Shown: positions 16,899-26,004, counted from the stretch's first letter. The stretch is DNA of 31,194 nt from Seminavis robusta (GCA_903772945.1 CAICTM010001342.1:1-31194); one strand, 5' to 3'. Numbers and translations are program-made. Notes: generated from the sequence alone by a model not told the origin.

Positions 16899-18018
16899 AA
16901 TGATAACTCGATGTTGCCCTGATACCTTTTCATCTACCATCTCAGCTGTCACTCCTTCTCCAGTTGCTAGGAGAGAGGAACCAAACAACGATTCTCCATC
17001 TGAACCATCACTAACTTTGGCAGAAGGTAGGACCCCACGAAAGAGACAAGAATACAGGCGACGCACACACGAGTCAAGCGATGGCAACAGTTGAGTAGAT
17101 CCAGTTCTGCTCAGTGACAAAGGCTGCAAGACATTTGCTGATTATTGGAAGGTTTGGGTGGAGAAGTGGCGCCCACTGGAGACTGAAACTGAAGGAGCAT
17201 CGAGAAGTGACTTGCATGGCAGTGGTGGTCAAAGGCAGTGGTAGTGCAGTAGTCACATCGGAGTCCGATGTTTCGTCTGATGCAGCACCTCGTGACCGAA
17301 AAGGACAGGCCATTGAGGAAGGAACGACAATATACAGCAGTATCTCTAGAAAAAAGGGAAGGGACAAGCCAAATATAAAGGATGTCGGTAAGAGATTCAA
17401 GGAAGAACTGGTCAAGCATGGCATCAACTTGAGAGGTCGTCCAAAAGGAAAACGCAAAGAATCGTCCAATGACAGTCGACCGGCTAAAAGAAAAAAGAAT
17501 AACAACCCAACAAACCACGGTGCCAGTGAAACACTCAGTGTTGATACTCAGAGAGGGACAATGGCAATTCCAACAGCACATATGGCGGCAGGGTATCCAG
17601 AACCACGACCACTGAGAATGAATTTGAGGCTGTATTTGGGCCACTGATTGACAATAATCCTCGGCTGCGCGACATTTTTGATTGTGTCATGGATGAGAGT
17701 CTACAACAGCAGCAGCAATATGCAGAGCAAAGAGAGCTAGAGAGGAACCAACAGCAGGAGCGCAATGCACAACTGAGATGGGAATAAGACAATCAGAACT
17801 GGCCAGTTGGAGTTCCTTTGCCGCATATGCAGCAGGAGCGCAATGCACAACTGAGATGGGAATAAGACAATCAGAACTGGCCAGTTGGAGTCCCTTTGCC
17901 ACCAATGCCTCCTGGATATGGAACAACCCATGCCCCACCATTTCGACCTGTTCCGGGACAGCCGGTGATTGAATTGCCACCCAACCACCAATACGCAGAT
18001 GTGGAGGCTACACATTAG
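16899..18018 (+). pseudogene. 3' part of the LINE-split gene: AT-hook-like, basic/Gln-rich protein, frameshifted
   Basis: The frame broken at 7827 resumes as 'QMITRCCPDTFSSTISAV' and reaches a TGA at 17092-17094. The same frame then continues 'LLSDKGCKTFADYWKVWVEK', which faintly recalls the entry of GCR1_C-like DNA-binding domains (weak). Another frame carries 'SAVVTSESDVSSDAAPRDRK' and then 'RGRPKGKRKE', an AT-hook-type core near 17430-17460, and 'PAKRKKNN', a likely nuclear localisation signal. From about 17551 a third piece reads 'TENEFEAVFGPLIDNNPRL' and a Gln/Glu-rich coiled stretch ('SLQQQQQYAEQRELERN'). It stops at TAA near 17786 in the first copy of a 78-bp tandem duplication. Beyond that, a Pro-rich tail ('PPFRPVPGQPVIELPPNHQ') ends at 18018. 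Nuclear DNA-binding function is inferred. The gene is clearly decayed. Confidence 0.5.
17752..17900. repeat. Tandem duplication, 71-bp units with 78-bp period, each carrying an in-frame stop
   Basis: Copies at 17752-17822 and 17830-17900 differ at one position (ttc/tcc). The period of 78 bp keeps the frame. Each unit encodes 'QQERNAQLRWE', then TAA, then 'DNQNWPVGVPLP', so the stop was either present before the duplication or homogenised after it. Confidence 0.9.
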
Positions 18019-18054
18019 ATATGGATAATGCATAATTTATTTTATTGCTATACG

Positions 18055-18897
18055 CTACCTTGTTTTGGGTGGAGAGTGTTTGCTTTTTGACACATTACCA
18101 CCGCCGCGCAGCCGGTCGGGTACATGCACCGTTTTTGTAAACAGTGCATGCATAACATCTAGGCTTGGTCGTAGCAGATATCCATGATTTTGGAGTGGAC
18201 AAAAAAGCTTTCCCGTATGCTCCATGGATTCCTCTGCAACAGTTTTGCATGACCTGCTCCGGGCTGTTGTTAGGTCGACTTTTCCAATCAAATATAATGT
18301 TTCCATGACATGGCCGGAGCTTGTGTCGCAGTGGGCTGGTAGAGGCTCATGGTTGACTATTTCACCAGTCATCAGACTGTACTCAAGCAACCAAATCTCA
18401 TAGTCTGTCAGCAGTGGAAGCATTTGCTTCCATTCATCACGCCTTTCCTTGTAGGATGACCAACTTGCCAAATAATGCTGCCAGAACTCTGATTTATTGT
18501 TGTTGTCCAGCGTATCAGGGAAACCATCCGGTGATTCCAATTTCAAAGTTGTTGCCACCAGCTGACAAAGTAGCCGTGAGTTCTGCAGGATCAACGTCTG
18601 ATGTCTATAGTGCTTGTTTGATTCCAAACGCTTGCGAAGTTGGGTTGGTCGTCTCTGGACTCCCCTGATATCCGACTGGATCCGCCGCCTTTTTTCCTCA
18701 CCATTGGTTAGACTTTCCCAAATCATGTCTGGATTATTATTCCTTCCTCCATCACGATGTTCATACCGACGATCGGTTTTGGTGCTTTTGCCAACGAAGC
18801 TAGGATTCAAATGATCCATAGCTTTAGGTTGGCACTGCACGGGAACACCCGACCCATTCCCTCCCCGTCGGTATTTTGCTACTGGCTTGCTAGCCAT
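18055..18897 (-). CDS. Hypothetical basic protein (280 aa), convergent with the split gene
   Basis: An uninterrupted 280-codon frame starts at ATG 18897 (context aatcATGG) and stops 37 bases from the end of the convergent plus-strand gene. The protein is basic at the front ('KTDRRYEHRDGGRNNN', 'EEKRRRIQ', 'RRPTQLRKRLES'). It has a helical middle ('NKSEFWQHYLASWSSYKER') and a C-terminal region with two Cys and several His (around 'LFCPLQNHGYLLRPSLDVMH'). No membrane segment or signal peptide was seen. No family is recognised. The frame stays open upstream of the ATG to about 18975 ('NFSHESIVEESIYETEIAAG'), which suggests that this ORF is the 3' part of a longer, frameshifted gene beginning near 19450. 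Confidence 0.5.
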   Translation of the reverse strand: MASKPVAKYRRGGNGSGVPVQCQPKAMDHLNPSFVGKSTKTDRRYEHRDGGRNNNPDMIWESLTNGEEKRRRIQSDIRGVQRRPTQLRKRLESNKHYRHQTLILQNSRLLCQLVATTLKLESPDGFPDTLDNNNKSEFWQHYLASWSSYKERRDEWKQMLPLLTDYEIWLLEYSLMTGEIVNHEPLPAHCDTSSGHVMETLYLIGKVDLTTARSRSCKTVAEESMEHTGKLFCPLQNHGYLLRPSLDVMHALFTKTVHVPDRLRGGGNVSKSKHSPPKTR

Positions 18898-19450
18898 GAT
18901 TCCAGCTGCAATTTCAGTTTCGTATATGGACTCTTCGACAATCGACTCATGGGAGAAGTTGCATGCATGGACAATTATTCAAGCTTATTGCTATTTCGCG
19001 TGACATTCTGTAGTCGAAACCAGCCAACTGGGATACATCCAAGTCCCCCCAAAATTCTCTATTCAACTCAACTGCATCTGCCAAACTGAAGTCGATTAGA
19101 TCAGACGGTGTTATCGTCAGCGTAATGATTGCATAAATCCGTTCTTGGAGTAACTGATTCTTCTTTCGGTACGTCTCACTTGACTCCCGGTTGACCTTGT
19201 CTAAATTCACCCTTTGTTTTCCTGATTGGCTGTTGTGATGGCAGTACTAGCAGTGGTCAAGTGCTGCTATAGTGGCAGCTGTAGCTGTAGTCACAGTCAC
19301 ATGATTTGACACATTCCTTTTTCTTTTGGTGGAGGTTGCCGCCAATAGTCTACCTCTCAGTGCATTGTATTCCTTTTGTGTTTCCCTTTGGAAGTACAGT
19401 ATCCTTTCTTGAAAGTAGCTTTTGGATGTTGCGCTAAATGTGCCTTCCAC
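18898..19450 (-). pseudogene. Probable 5' part of the same minus-strand gene, with one stop and one frameshift
   Basis: A frame opens with ATG at 19450 ('MEGTFSATSKSYFQERILYF', then 'TKRKRNVSNH'). It meets a single TAG at 19249-19247 and continues in the same frame as 'NRESSETYRKKNQLLQERIY' and 'LADAVELNREFWGDLDVS', to a TGA ending at 18947. Near 18965 a shift of frame leads into the long open frame at 18897. The pieces are charged and helical and look like one coding region. Either small introns or decay could explain the breaks; no clear GT...AG pair was found. Function unknown. Confidence 0.4.
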
Positions 19451-20310
19451 TGTTATATGAAAAGTTTGAATGTATCCTTTGATACCCGATCGTTGTATTT
19501 CTTTTTGGATGTGGCAGCGCTGATTTGACTGTTGGCAGCCTTGGAAGTATTCATACTGAGCTGTGGGGATGGTGGATGAAGGGTAAAAGGATATGCTGCG
19601 CTTTGGTTTTGAGGTATCTCAGAAATGGACCTTTGTGCTACAAATGAATCTAGCTCAAGCTAGAATCATTTCTAGCTCAGCGAAATGCTGAATCTGGCAG
19701 ACATGATGGCTGGCAAGGTAGTCAGGTCGCCCTGTCATTGGTTTGTAGTCTCCTGGCTGTAGTAGTACCCTCTCCTGGGTGTAGTAGTACCCTCTGATGG
19801 TAGCGGCGCGGCAGATGGCTGTTTGCTGTTGCTGTGGTGAATTTGGATCTTTTTAGGGCTTCTGGGTCCATTTGGTCAATTCTGGGCCCATGTGAGTCCT
19901 TTTTCCATGGCGGTAAGAGGTAAAGGGGTTCAATTCTTACCGTTTTGAACCGTTTTTTGCACTTTCCCCCCTTTTTTGGAGTTTGCCTTGAGTATCAGGT
20001 TGGATATAAGAGGTATTAAAGTCCTTAATGCCTAGCAGAAGGGGTCCATTTGGTGCTGCTGTTGCCGGTTTTCGCGGAATTCCAACATCCACTATGATAT
20101 CAAGCTGGACTTTGGATCAATGTTGTCGACCCTCTACAAAGTAAATACTAGAGATGGAATACATAAAATAGACTAGTTTTAGACTCCTAAAGATGTTCTT
20201 AGTGGGTGGCCAAATTAACACTGGATGGGGTACTTTGTGGAGTCTATTTTCAATACGCCGCCTAGCGGACAGCTGAAACCGGTGTCTATACCTGCGCCGA
20301 CTGCAGTTCG
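19451..20310. other. Non-coding stretch
   Basis: No protein-like frame is visible on either strand. The stretch contains a 22-bp tandem duplication at 19751-19794, the phrase gggtccatttggt twice (near 19864 and 20042), and a hairpin-like ctagctcaagctag near 19649-19662. Confidence 0.6.
19751..19794. repeat. 22-bp tandem duplication
   Basis: Two adjacent copies of tcctggctgtagtagtaccc+tc, with one difference (ggc/ggg), are at 19751-19772 and 19773-19794. Confidence 0.85.
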
Positions 20311-20802
20311 CTAGGGCATAACAAAGGGATACACATCGATCTGAGTCCTACCCTCACAGGCACCCTCATTGTCGAGTAGCTTCAAAACCACAATTATTAT
20401 AACCTGGCTGTCATCATGGTAGACCAATCGATTCATCCCGTCCAATACAAACTTCAGCAGATTGTTAATGTCAGGAACAATCGGTCTCACAAAGGGAACT
20501 GAATTCTTCACAATACCTATCAATCTCCTACTGGCTTTGAAGTCACTGTTGGGTCGTCTCATCCAAAAGTGCACCTCCACTGTAACATGCGTACTAGTAG
20601 GAAACACAGCTCCATGTTGTGTGGCAGGGACCAGTTCTTGTACAGTCTTTCTGAATGCAGCCTTCTCCTTGCTTCCAGGATGGTACAGACATCACCTGCC
20701 CATTCTCATCATCTTTTCAGGGAGTGACTTGCCAGGAACCTCAAAGGACACCCTCATGGGCAGCGAATCTTCTTCTCCCACCAAGTCAATTACTTCTGCC
20801 AT
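20311..20802 (-). pseudogene. RusA-type Holliday-junction resolvase, inactivated copy
   Basis: From ATG at 20802 one frame of 163 codons runs to TAG at 20313-20311, with one internal TGA at codon 37 (20694-20692). It opens with 'MAEVIDLVGEEDSLP'. The RusA N-terminal strand 'VSFEVPGKSLPEK' and, after the stop, 'YHPGSKEKAAFRKTV' follow. The signature comes at codons about 107-125: 'IVPDINNLLKFVLDGMN' and 'VYHDDSQV'. In RusA the usual pattern is PDxDNLxKxxLDxLN...xDDxQ, with three catalytic Asp. Here the middle Asp (D-x-D) is Asn, while the lysine and the DD pair are kept. 'GACEGRTQIDV' near the end is the usual last strand. RusA cuts four-way DNA junctions and is typical of phages and bacteria. 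The TGA and the Asp-to-Asn change both point to a dead copy. An upstream in-frame ATG at 20847 exists. Confidence 0.8.
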
Positions 20803-22125
20803 AGCTGCTACTACCACATTGTGGCTGCGGGGACCAGATGCGCGCATGGAAACAGCAGTACCATGCAGTGAGTCTTCTTGTGCTGCGTGACATGTGTATC
20901 ATGTATTTGGTATAACTTTGCTTGCCTATGTACATGTTATTCATCAGGCTTTGGGTAACTTAGCCAGCTGCGAATTGTGTGCAGCTGTGGTCAGGGAAAG
21001 TTAGCCAAGGCCTTTCTCCATGACAAAAGCAGAATTCGCAAGCTCACTGGGAGCTTGTTCACTGACACATGATGTTCTTTGGTGACCAACTGGGAATACG
21101 CGACTCTGTATTTAGGGGGGTGGTGAGCAAGCATCCATGTACTGGCTATGCTGGCAGCATAAGTCAAGGGGGCATGGGCTGCCTCGCTGATTCGCGAGCA
21201 CAACTGGCTTTGCATAAGGATGGAGCAACCAAAAACACCAAAAGTGATACCAACTGGGCCTACTAGCTAATAGCTAAAGAACCTCATTCCATTCGATTCG
21301 ATTCGATTCTAAAGGAGTTTGAGTCGAGTCCTGTGATTCGTAGGATGAGACAATGCGAACCTGCTTGTGCCCTTCGCTCTTGCATCTTCTTCTTCGGATG
21401 CTCCAGTCCAGCTTGCTGTCCCAGAGCCCAGAGCAAAAGTCCAAAAGTACTGTGTACTGTGTAATCGTACCCTACCGGTAGAGGGGGAGACGCTGCGGTC
21501 ACCATCCTAAGGTCACGCTCGATCGGTGCTGTCATTCTTGGCACAAAGACGCCTTTCATTGATTTAAAGCCAAATGCTCTGGAGAACATCCAGTCTTACG
21601 CTGGATGACTACTTCACCAAGATGTTCCATTTGTTAATGCCTTTAGTTCCTCGCAGATTTAAGCCTATCCACAATTGGAGGAGAAGATGAGAACTCGAGT
21701 GCCAACATGCTTGCCTTGATCGCCAAAAGGTGTCCATTCAATTTCGACTGTCAAAGTTTTGTGTGACGTGGTCACTCGGTGGTCATAGTTGGGTTGCCTT
21801 TATTGGCAGCGCTAATTGTTGAAAAGAAAATGGGGGGACTTGGATTAATTAATGTGATCAATTGGTTTGTAATAGGGTCATAAAGGTCGCGGCATGAGGA
21901 ATGCCACTGCAGCACAGCGGTTCGAGTTTTCCATGCTATTCCGCGATTCAATTCACCGAAGGTCGGAACACTTTCGACCCACAACGGCCACCACTCACAA
22001 TTTTCGCTCAGGGACACGATCGAAGGTGCTACCGAAACAACACGAACTAGCTAGACTACGACCGCTCTCTCTTTTTCTCATCTAGCTAGCCAAAGTGTTC
22101 CATTTGCAATACTTACCAACCAACT
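20803..22125. other. Non-coding stretch upstream of the 22126 gene
   Basis: No frame here looks like a protein. The 101-codon minus frame at 21589-21284 has no recognisable pattern and its end is simply the attcg repeat. The last 100 bases hold ct-rich sequence (ctctctctttttctcatcta, 22063-22082) that may be the core promoter region of the next gene. Confidence 0.5.
21286..21307. repeat. Short (attcg)n simple repeat
   Basis: About four units of attcg/gattc follow each other here. A related attcgattcaattcgact stretch recurs near 23797-23815. Confidence 0.8.
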
Positions 22126-22644
22126 ATGATGATGCCAAAGCTAGTTCGTTTCGGTGAGACAAGCAAGAGATGTGTCCCCTCGTTGGGTTTGACGAGAGCA
22201 GAACGCAAGGCTCTGTGGTTTTCCAAGTCGGAAGTGAAGGCATTTCGTCAAGAGGCATCACTGGAGGAAAGCAACAACAACAGTGGTTATTACGGCTCTC
22301 ATCAACAAGAACAACGGCGAAGATACATTAGCTACGTGCTACAGATGCAAGCAGCTAATCGACACAATGGAATGGAGGATTCAACGGGGTTGGCGGCACT
22401 GGCTGTTGCGCACAGTAAGAGTGCCGTGGAAAAGGCTCGCTTTCGGGCGGTCAAGGGTGCCGCGGATGTGCAAAAGACGCACGACGCCACTGCCACCACT
22501 ATTACACGACAAGCACAACAACAGCAACAACATGTTCCAGAAGAAGATACCGATGATTTGAAACCCACGCGCTGTCAAAGCCGAAGAACACGAGTGGCCA
22601 TCAATGCACCACGACGAAATCGAACTGCTGCCAACATGGCCTGA
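22126..22644 (+). CDS. Conserved diatom protein of unknown function (172 aa)
   Basis: One intact frame starts MMMPKLVRFGE at ATG 22126. The pattern 'LTRAERKALWFSKSEVKAFR' in the first 50 residues, followed by 'GLAALAVAHSKSAVEKARFR' near residues 86-105, recalls a family of small diatom proteins. That family has a WYSxxExxxFxxxA entry and a GLE/GIE...RxxxxAV core (recognised by eye, no search done). The region between is charged and helical. Residues about 130-140 are Gln-rich ('QAQQQQQ') and the C-terminus is Arg-rich ('CQSRRTRV', 'PRRNRT'), possibly nuclear. There is no signal peptide or membrane segment. Three ATG codons lie in a row at the start, so the exact start is uncertain by one or two residues. 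Function unknown in the whole family. Confidence 0.75.
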   Translation: MMMPKLVRFGETSKRCVPSLGLTRAERKALWFSKSEVKAFRQEASLEESNNNSGYYGSHQQEQRRRYISYVLQMQAANRHNGMEDSTGLAALAVAHSKSAVEKARFRAVKGAADVQKTHDATATTITRQAQQQQQHVPEEDTDDLKPTRCQSRRTRVAINAPRRNRTAANMA

Positions 22645-23373
22645 AGAGAATTCGATATTCTTCTCTAGAAGTACCGTACGACAGTAGCTTCCTCGTCAGG
22701 TTTTTGTTACCATCATTCTCTCCCATTCCAAAATGCCAGCAAATTCGTTAAATTTGCCATGTAAAACTAATAATTATAACCAGACAACCTTTGTCATGCA
22801 CTAGACCACATACATACATGTACCTAGCTAGCTCAGGAAGGTGTTCAATTGTAGCTTAACGACTCAGGCCCCACTCCAAGAGATAGGACATCTGTATAGT
22901 GAGCTGGGTGGGGACAACGTGAGCAGCAGCAGAGGAATTGATCCTACTACTGACTACCTGGCGAAGCAAAAACTAGAGGGCAGAGAGCTACATGTATGTA
23001 GTTTGGTAATTGACACCTTTTGTGCAAACAACTGGAGCAACGTGACGACCAACTTTTCCGAGAGGGGAGCTTGTGCAATGGTGATTCGATTGATCATTCT
23101 GGACCCATTCCCACGCCTTTGCATACACAAACACACACGGCTAGAGGTGCCGTACCGGTACGATACCGGTACGTTGTGAGCCCAGCTCTTCATTCTCAAC
23201 TCAACCAGTAGAATTCCATGGACTTATGCTGATTCTTCATCGTATTGTACACAAACCTTGGTGTCTCCAGATGGAGGTTCAAAGCACCATTGCTTCATGG
23301 GCGTTTGTCTGTCAGCCACTAGCTAGGACAACCATTATTCAATGGAATCCAGCAGGCATCTCCCAGCAGCAGC
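22645..23373. other. Non-coding stretch with a perfect palindrome
   Basis: No supported gene. The stretch holds the palindrome cgtaccggtacg at 23151-23162, followed by ataccggtacg, and a short ca-rich run (acacaaacacacacgg, near 23125-23140). Confidence 0.6.
23151..23173. repeat. taccggta-type palindrome pair
   Basis: cgtaccggtacg (23151-23162) is a perfect 12-bp palindrome. It is followed by ataccggtacg, a second 8-bp taccggta core at 23164-23171. The same core recurs at 30391-30404. Confidence 0.85.
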
Positions 23374-23724
23374 ATGGCAAAATATCCCTGCATCCCATTG
23401 ACAGCAATTAATTTTTATGGCCAAAATCAAGCCATTCCAAAGCAGCATATTCAGCATGCATTGATTGTTTTCTCAGACGAGACAGCCATTTTCATGGGTT
23501 TCATCGGCTCCAAATGGAAACAATTATCATCGCTGAAGCATGAAATTCTTGGGCTGCGTTCGTGTGGTCTCATTCGTGGCCTTTTTCAAAAGGAGATCTC
23601 ACTACCAGTAGATATCTCAGCATTCATGTTGTGTCCGACCGAGCTCTTCATCATGGTTCGCAAGAGAAATTTTAGAAGGGCTTCATGGGTCAGCCGTGGT
23701 TCAGCGTATGTTCATTTTTTTTAA
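23374..23724 (+). CDS. Possible small hypothetical protein (116 aa)
   Basis: ATG 23374 in good context (agcATGGcA) opens a 116-codon frame. It has mixed hydrophobic and charged content ('KQHIQHALIVFSDETAIFMG', 'MLCPTELFIMVRKRNFRR'). No signal peptide, no clear membrane helix and no family are recognised. There is no competing coding pattern on the other strand. It may be a real small gene or a chance open frame. Confidence 0.25.
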   Translation: MAKYPCIPLTAINFYGQNQAIPKQHIQHALIVFSDETAIFMGFIGSKWKQLSSLKHEILGLRSCGLIRGLFQKEISLPVDISAFMLCPTELFIMVRKRNFRRASWVSRGSAYVHFF

Positions 23725-24719
23725 AAACCTTGCAGGCTGATTTTGGTCCCACTCACGTTTCATAACTCGACAACAATTCGAATGATTTGATTCGATTCAA
23801 TTCGACTCGGCTTGCTCGGACAGTCAATTAATGCGGCCAAGCTGCCCTCTTCTTCCGGCTACCTGTACTGTACATGTACTGACCTCTGAAATTTTCAGGT
23901 TTGGTCGGCAACTGCAGTTTATAGAGGCAGAAATTTCCGACAGCATCAAGCCTCTGCCATGGCATAGCTAGCTGGCATCGCAAGCACCTGTGTTTGTGCT
24001 AGTAACTGTGGCTTCAAGGGGGTTACTGAGCTGGCACAGGTTCGATTCCTGATAGTTGGCTTGGGGGGAGTTATCTACTAGCAGTAGCGTCTACTGTGTG
24101 GTGGATGGTCATCCATGGCGGAGCCATGGCGTGGTCACAAGTTGTTGGACTACTAGTAGACTGCAGCTGACCGGCATTCCACAATGTGGGTGCTGGAGTC
24201 CGGCTTTCCACAATGTGGAGGCTGGAATTTCACTGGGTTGGACTAACCCATGGATGTTTCGGAATGCAAACAGCATTTCGGATTTGCAAGTGAGGCTGCT
24301 TGACTCACTGCGTACTGGAGTTCCAGGGGACACCTGGAATGTCCTCATTGAAGGTTGCCCCCGCGACGATCGAGGGGTGCAACCACTGAGTGCGTAGCCA
24401 GCGCACATGCTCCTTTTGTCTTTTGACTCATTGGTCAAAGCATGGTTGCAATCTGTTCACTGCCAAATACCAAAGCTGCAGTTGTGGCGGCTAGCTCGCT
24501 GGATTGGTTAGAAGCTATAGATTGCTTTTGCCAACTATATGAAGTCGTAAAGTATTGAATCGAATCAGTAACTTGCAAAGTTTATATCTTGCTTAGCGGG
24601 TGGGGATGATGCATTCGTTTTAGTGATACACAAGACGTGCGATGGTATTATACAACATTCGGCTGGCTTCAATGTGAAGAGGGATAGCTTTTCATTTGGG
24701 TTGATGGCAATGAATGACC
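23725..24719. other. Non-coding stretch
   Basis: The open frames at 24056-24397 (plus) and 24109-24438 (minus) overlap each other and show no family pattern. A short direct repeat, ttccacaatgtgg, occurs at about 24177 and 24208. A tRNA-like B-box word lies at 24039-24049 without a full tRNA around it. Confidence 0.45.
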
Positions 24720-25355
24720 TCAAGCTGATGCTGCTGTCATTGGAGGCTTTGTCAGGGCGACATTCAAAAAGATCTGGTCAATGTGTTCTTGCCCGAGTAC
24801 TGCGGAAGAGCAGTCTGCAAGAGGAAGATGAACTGCTTCTCCTTCCAGCATCTGCAAAGTTTCGCATGAACACTGGTATTCACCGAGCTCAAACTGAATC
24901 TGAGCTGAGTTGTTCAGAGCTACCAGTAGAAGCGCACCGGAGCAAGCCGATAGGTCGGATATCAGCTGAGTGGACAGATCATACAGCGAGAGCGCTTTTC
25001 GAAGCGCTTGTTCCCGGCCGCATTGGAGCCCCCGTTGGTGAAATGCCAATGCCAGGTTAAACAAAATGACAGAGTTTACAAATGCAATGTCAATGTCGGT
25101 GGATGCCTCGAAAACGAGTCCATTGCTGTAGAGATAGAAGGGAGTTTTCATGCCGTGAATGGGGACAGGGGAACAGGCATGGATCCTGGATTGAAAAAGC
25201 TGTGAAGATTCTGGATGCTGTGTAACTTGGGCCATGACTCCCAGGGCTTGCTTGAAAGCCCTCACAGCATCAGCCCCGGACCCGGAGGCCAAACAAGACA
25301 CACCAACCTTGTTGAGGTGCGCAATTTGTTGCAAAAGATCAAAGCAAACACTCAT
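24720..25355 (-). CDS. TPR-like helical-repeat protein of diatom type (about 211 aa)
   Basis: The frame is open from ATG 25448, but the second ATG at 25355 has a much better context (gtccaccATGAG) and begins the conserved part 'MSVCFDLLQQIAHLNKVGV'. It shows helix pairs of the tetratricopeptide kind. 'LASGSGADAVRAFKQALGVM' is near residues 24-43. 'VILFNLALAFHQRGLQCGRE' followed by 'ALRKALSLYDLS' is in the middle. 'LLVALNNSAQIQFELGEYQ' with 'SCETLQML' is near the end. Diatoms have many such proteins with a VVLYNLALxxH core (recognised by eye). TPR proteins act as binding scaffolds; the partner is unknown. The frame is intact with no signal peptide. An upstream start at 25448 would add 31 residues of basic, low-complexity sequence. 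Confidence 0.72.
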   Translation of the reverse strand: MSVCFDLLQQIAHLNKVGVSCLASGSGADAVRAFKQALGVMAQVTQHPESSQLFQSRIHACSPVPIHGMKTPFYLYSNGLVFEASTDIDIAFVNSVILFNLALAFHQRGLQCGREQALRKALSLYDLSTQLISDLSACSGALLLVALNNSAQIQFELGEYQCSCETLQMLEGEAVHLPLADCSSAVLGQEHIDQIFLNVALTKPPMTAASA

Positions 25356-25508
25356 GGTGGACGTTTCTTGTGTGTGGGTTATCAGTTTCGTGGAATGAAA
25401 ATTGTGAGACTCTGATCTGATTTGTTTTTGTTTTTGGTTTTCAATCATATCTTTCTGCTGTGCTCTATACCACCAAGGCCCACTGCACTAGCTAGCAGCA
25501 GGAAGCAA

Positions 25509-25737
25509 TTACGCTCGCTGGAGTTGAAGATCCTTATTGCCCAGGCCATGCAAAACTTCTTTTCTCGGTGGGTCCCTACCGTCACTTAGTAGACGATGCT
25601 CCAGGCAACGACCAAGCAAGTGGGAAACGAGCACCGATGAAATAATCATTGGGGCCAGAGGCATTTCTCTTGAGAGTTCTTCATCCCGCTTGTACCACTG
25701 GATGACCGACTGTACATGAGTGAAGGGGATGTCTGCC
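25509..25737 (-). pseudogene. Coding-looking fragment, unidentified (3' piece)
   Basis: A minus-strand frame open from 25737 to TAA at 25511-25509 reads like a helical protein: 'VIQWYKRDEELSREMPLAP', then 'LVSHLLGRCLEHRLLSDGRD'. There is no ATG at its front. With the next piece to the right it may form exons or frame-broken parts of one gene lying just upstream of the TPR-like gene on the same strand. Family not recognised. Confidence 0.3.
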
Positions 25738-25752
25738 TATTGCTCCAGTGAT

Positions 25753-26004
25753 CTACTCCAGTACCAGCCAGCAGCAAGTTTCACACTTAGCTTTCACACT
25801 ACCGGTATTTGAGCTAGATACTGTAAGTGATTTGCATGACATTGCCTGCAACACCAGCAGAGCTTTCTTCAAGGTGTCAGCCCTGATCTTGGCCATCTTG
25901 AGCTCAAGGAGCAATTGGGCTATAGCACGGCCATTGGTAGGAAGGGTACCGATTTCTTCAACGAAGTCCAGCAGAGAATTCGTAGCTCGCTTGTCACTTG
26001 CTGG
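25753..26004 (-). pseudogene. Coding-looking fragment, unidentified (5' piece)
   Basis: A minus-strand frame of 83 codons, open from 26004 to TAG at 25755-25753, reads 'ATNSLLDFVEEIGTLPTNGR' and then 'LLLELKMAKIRADTLKKALL'. This is a regular amphipathic helical pattern unlike random translation. A stop (TAG) lies directly upstream and no ATG precedes the helical part. It is probably an internal exon or a truncated gene. The piece at 25737-25509 is in another frame. Confidence 0.32.

Noticed and set aside
17074..17644. Long minus-strand frames opposite the AT-hook-like gene
   Set aside because: Their Ser/Phe/Leu/Cys-rich composition mirrors the Lys/Arg/Glu-rich plus-strand coding; no family pattern.
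20692..20694. TGA in the RusA frame read as selenocysteine
   Set aside because: Diatoms do use selenocysteine, but RusA has no known Cys/Sec site there and a catalytic Asp is also lost. A simple CGA-to-TGA mutation fits better; no SECIS element was identified.
21284..21589. 101-codon minus-strand frame ending in the attcg repeat
   Set aside because: There is no recognisable motif, and part of it is made by the simple repeat.
23998..24060. tRNA-like segment with a B-box word (ggttcgattcc) and weak acceptor pairing
   Set aside because: Only about 63 bases separate the possible acceptor strands, the A box is poor, and no anticodon stem can be drawn. It is at most a tRNA-derived relic.
24056..24438. 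Overlapping plus and minus open frames of about 110 codons
   Set aside because: Neither shows a family pattern. The open frames seem to come from a short internal direct repeat and GC content.
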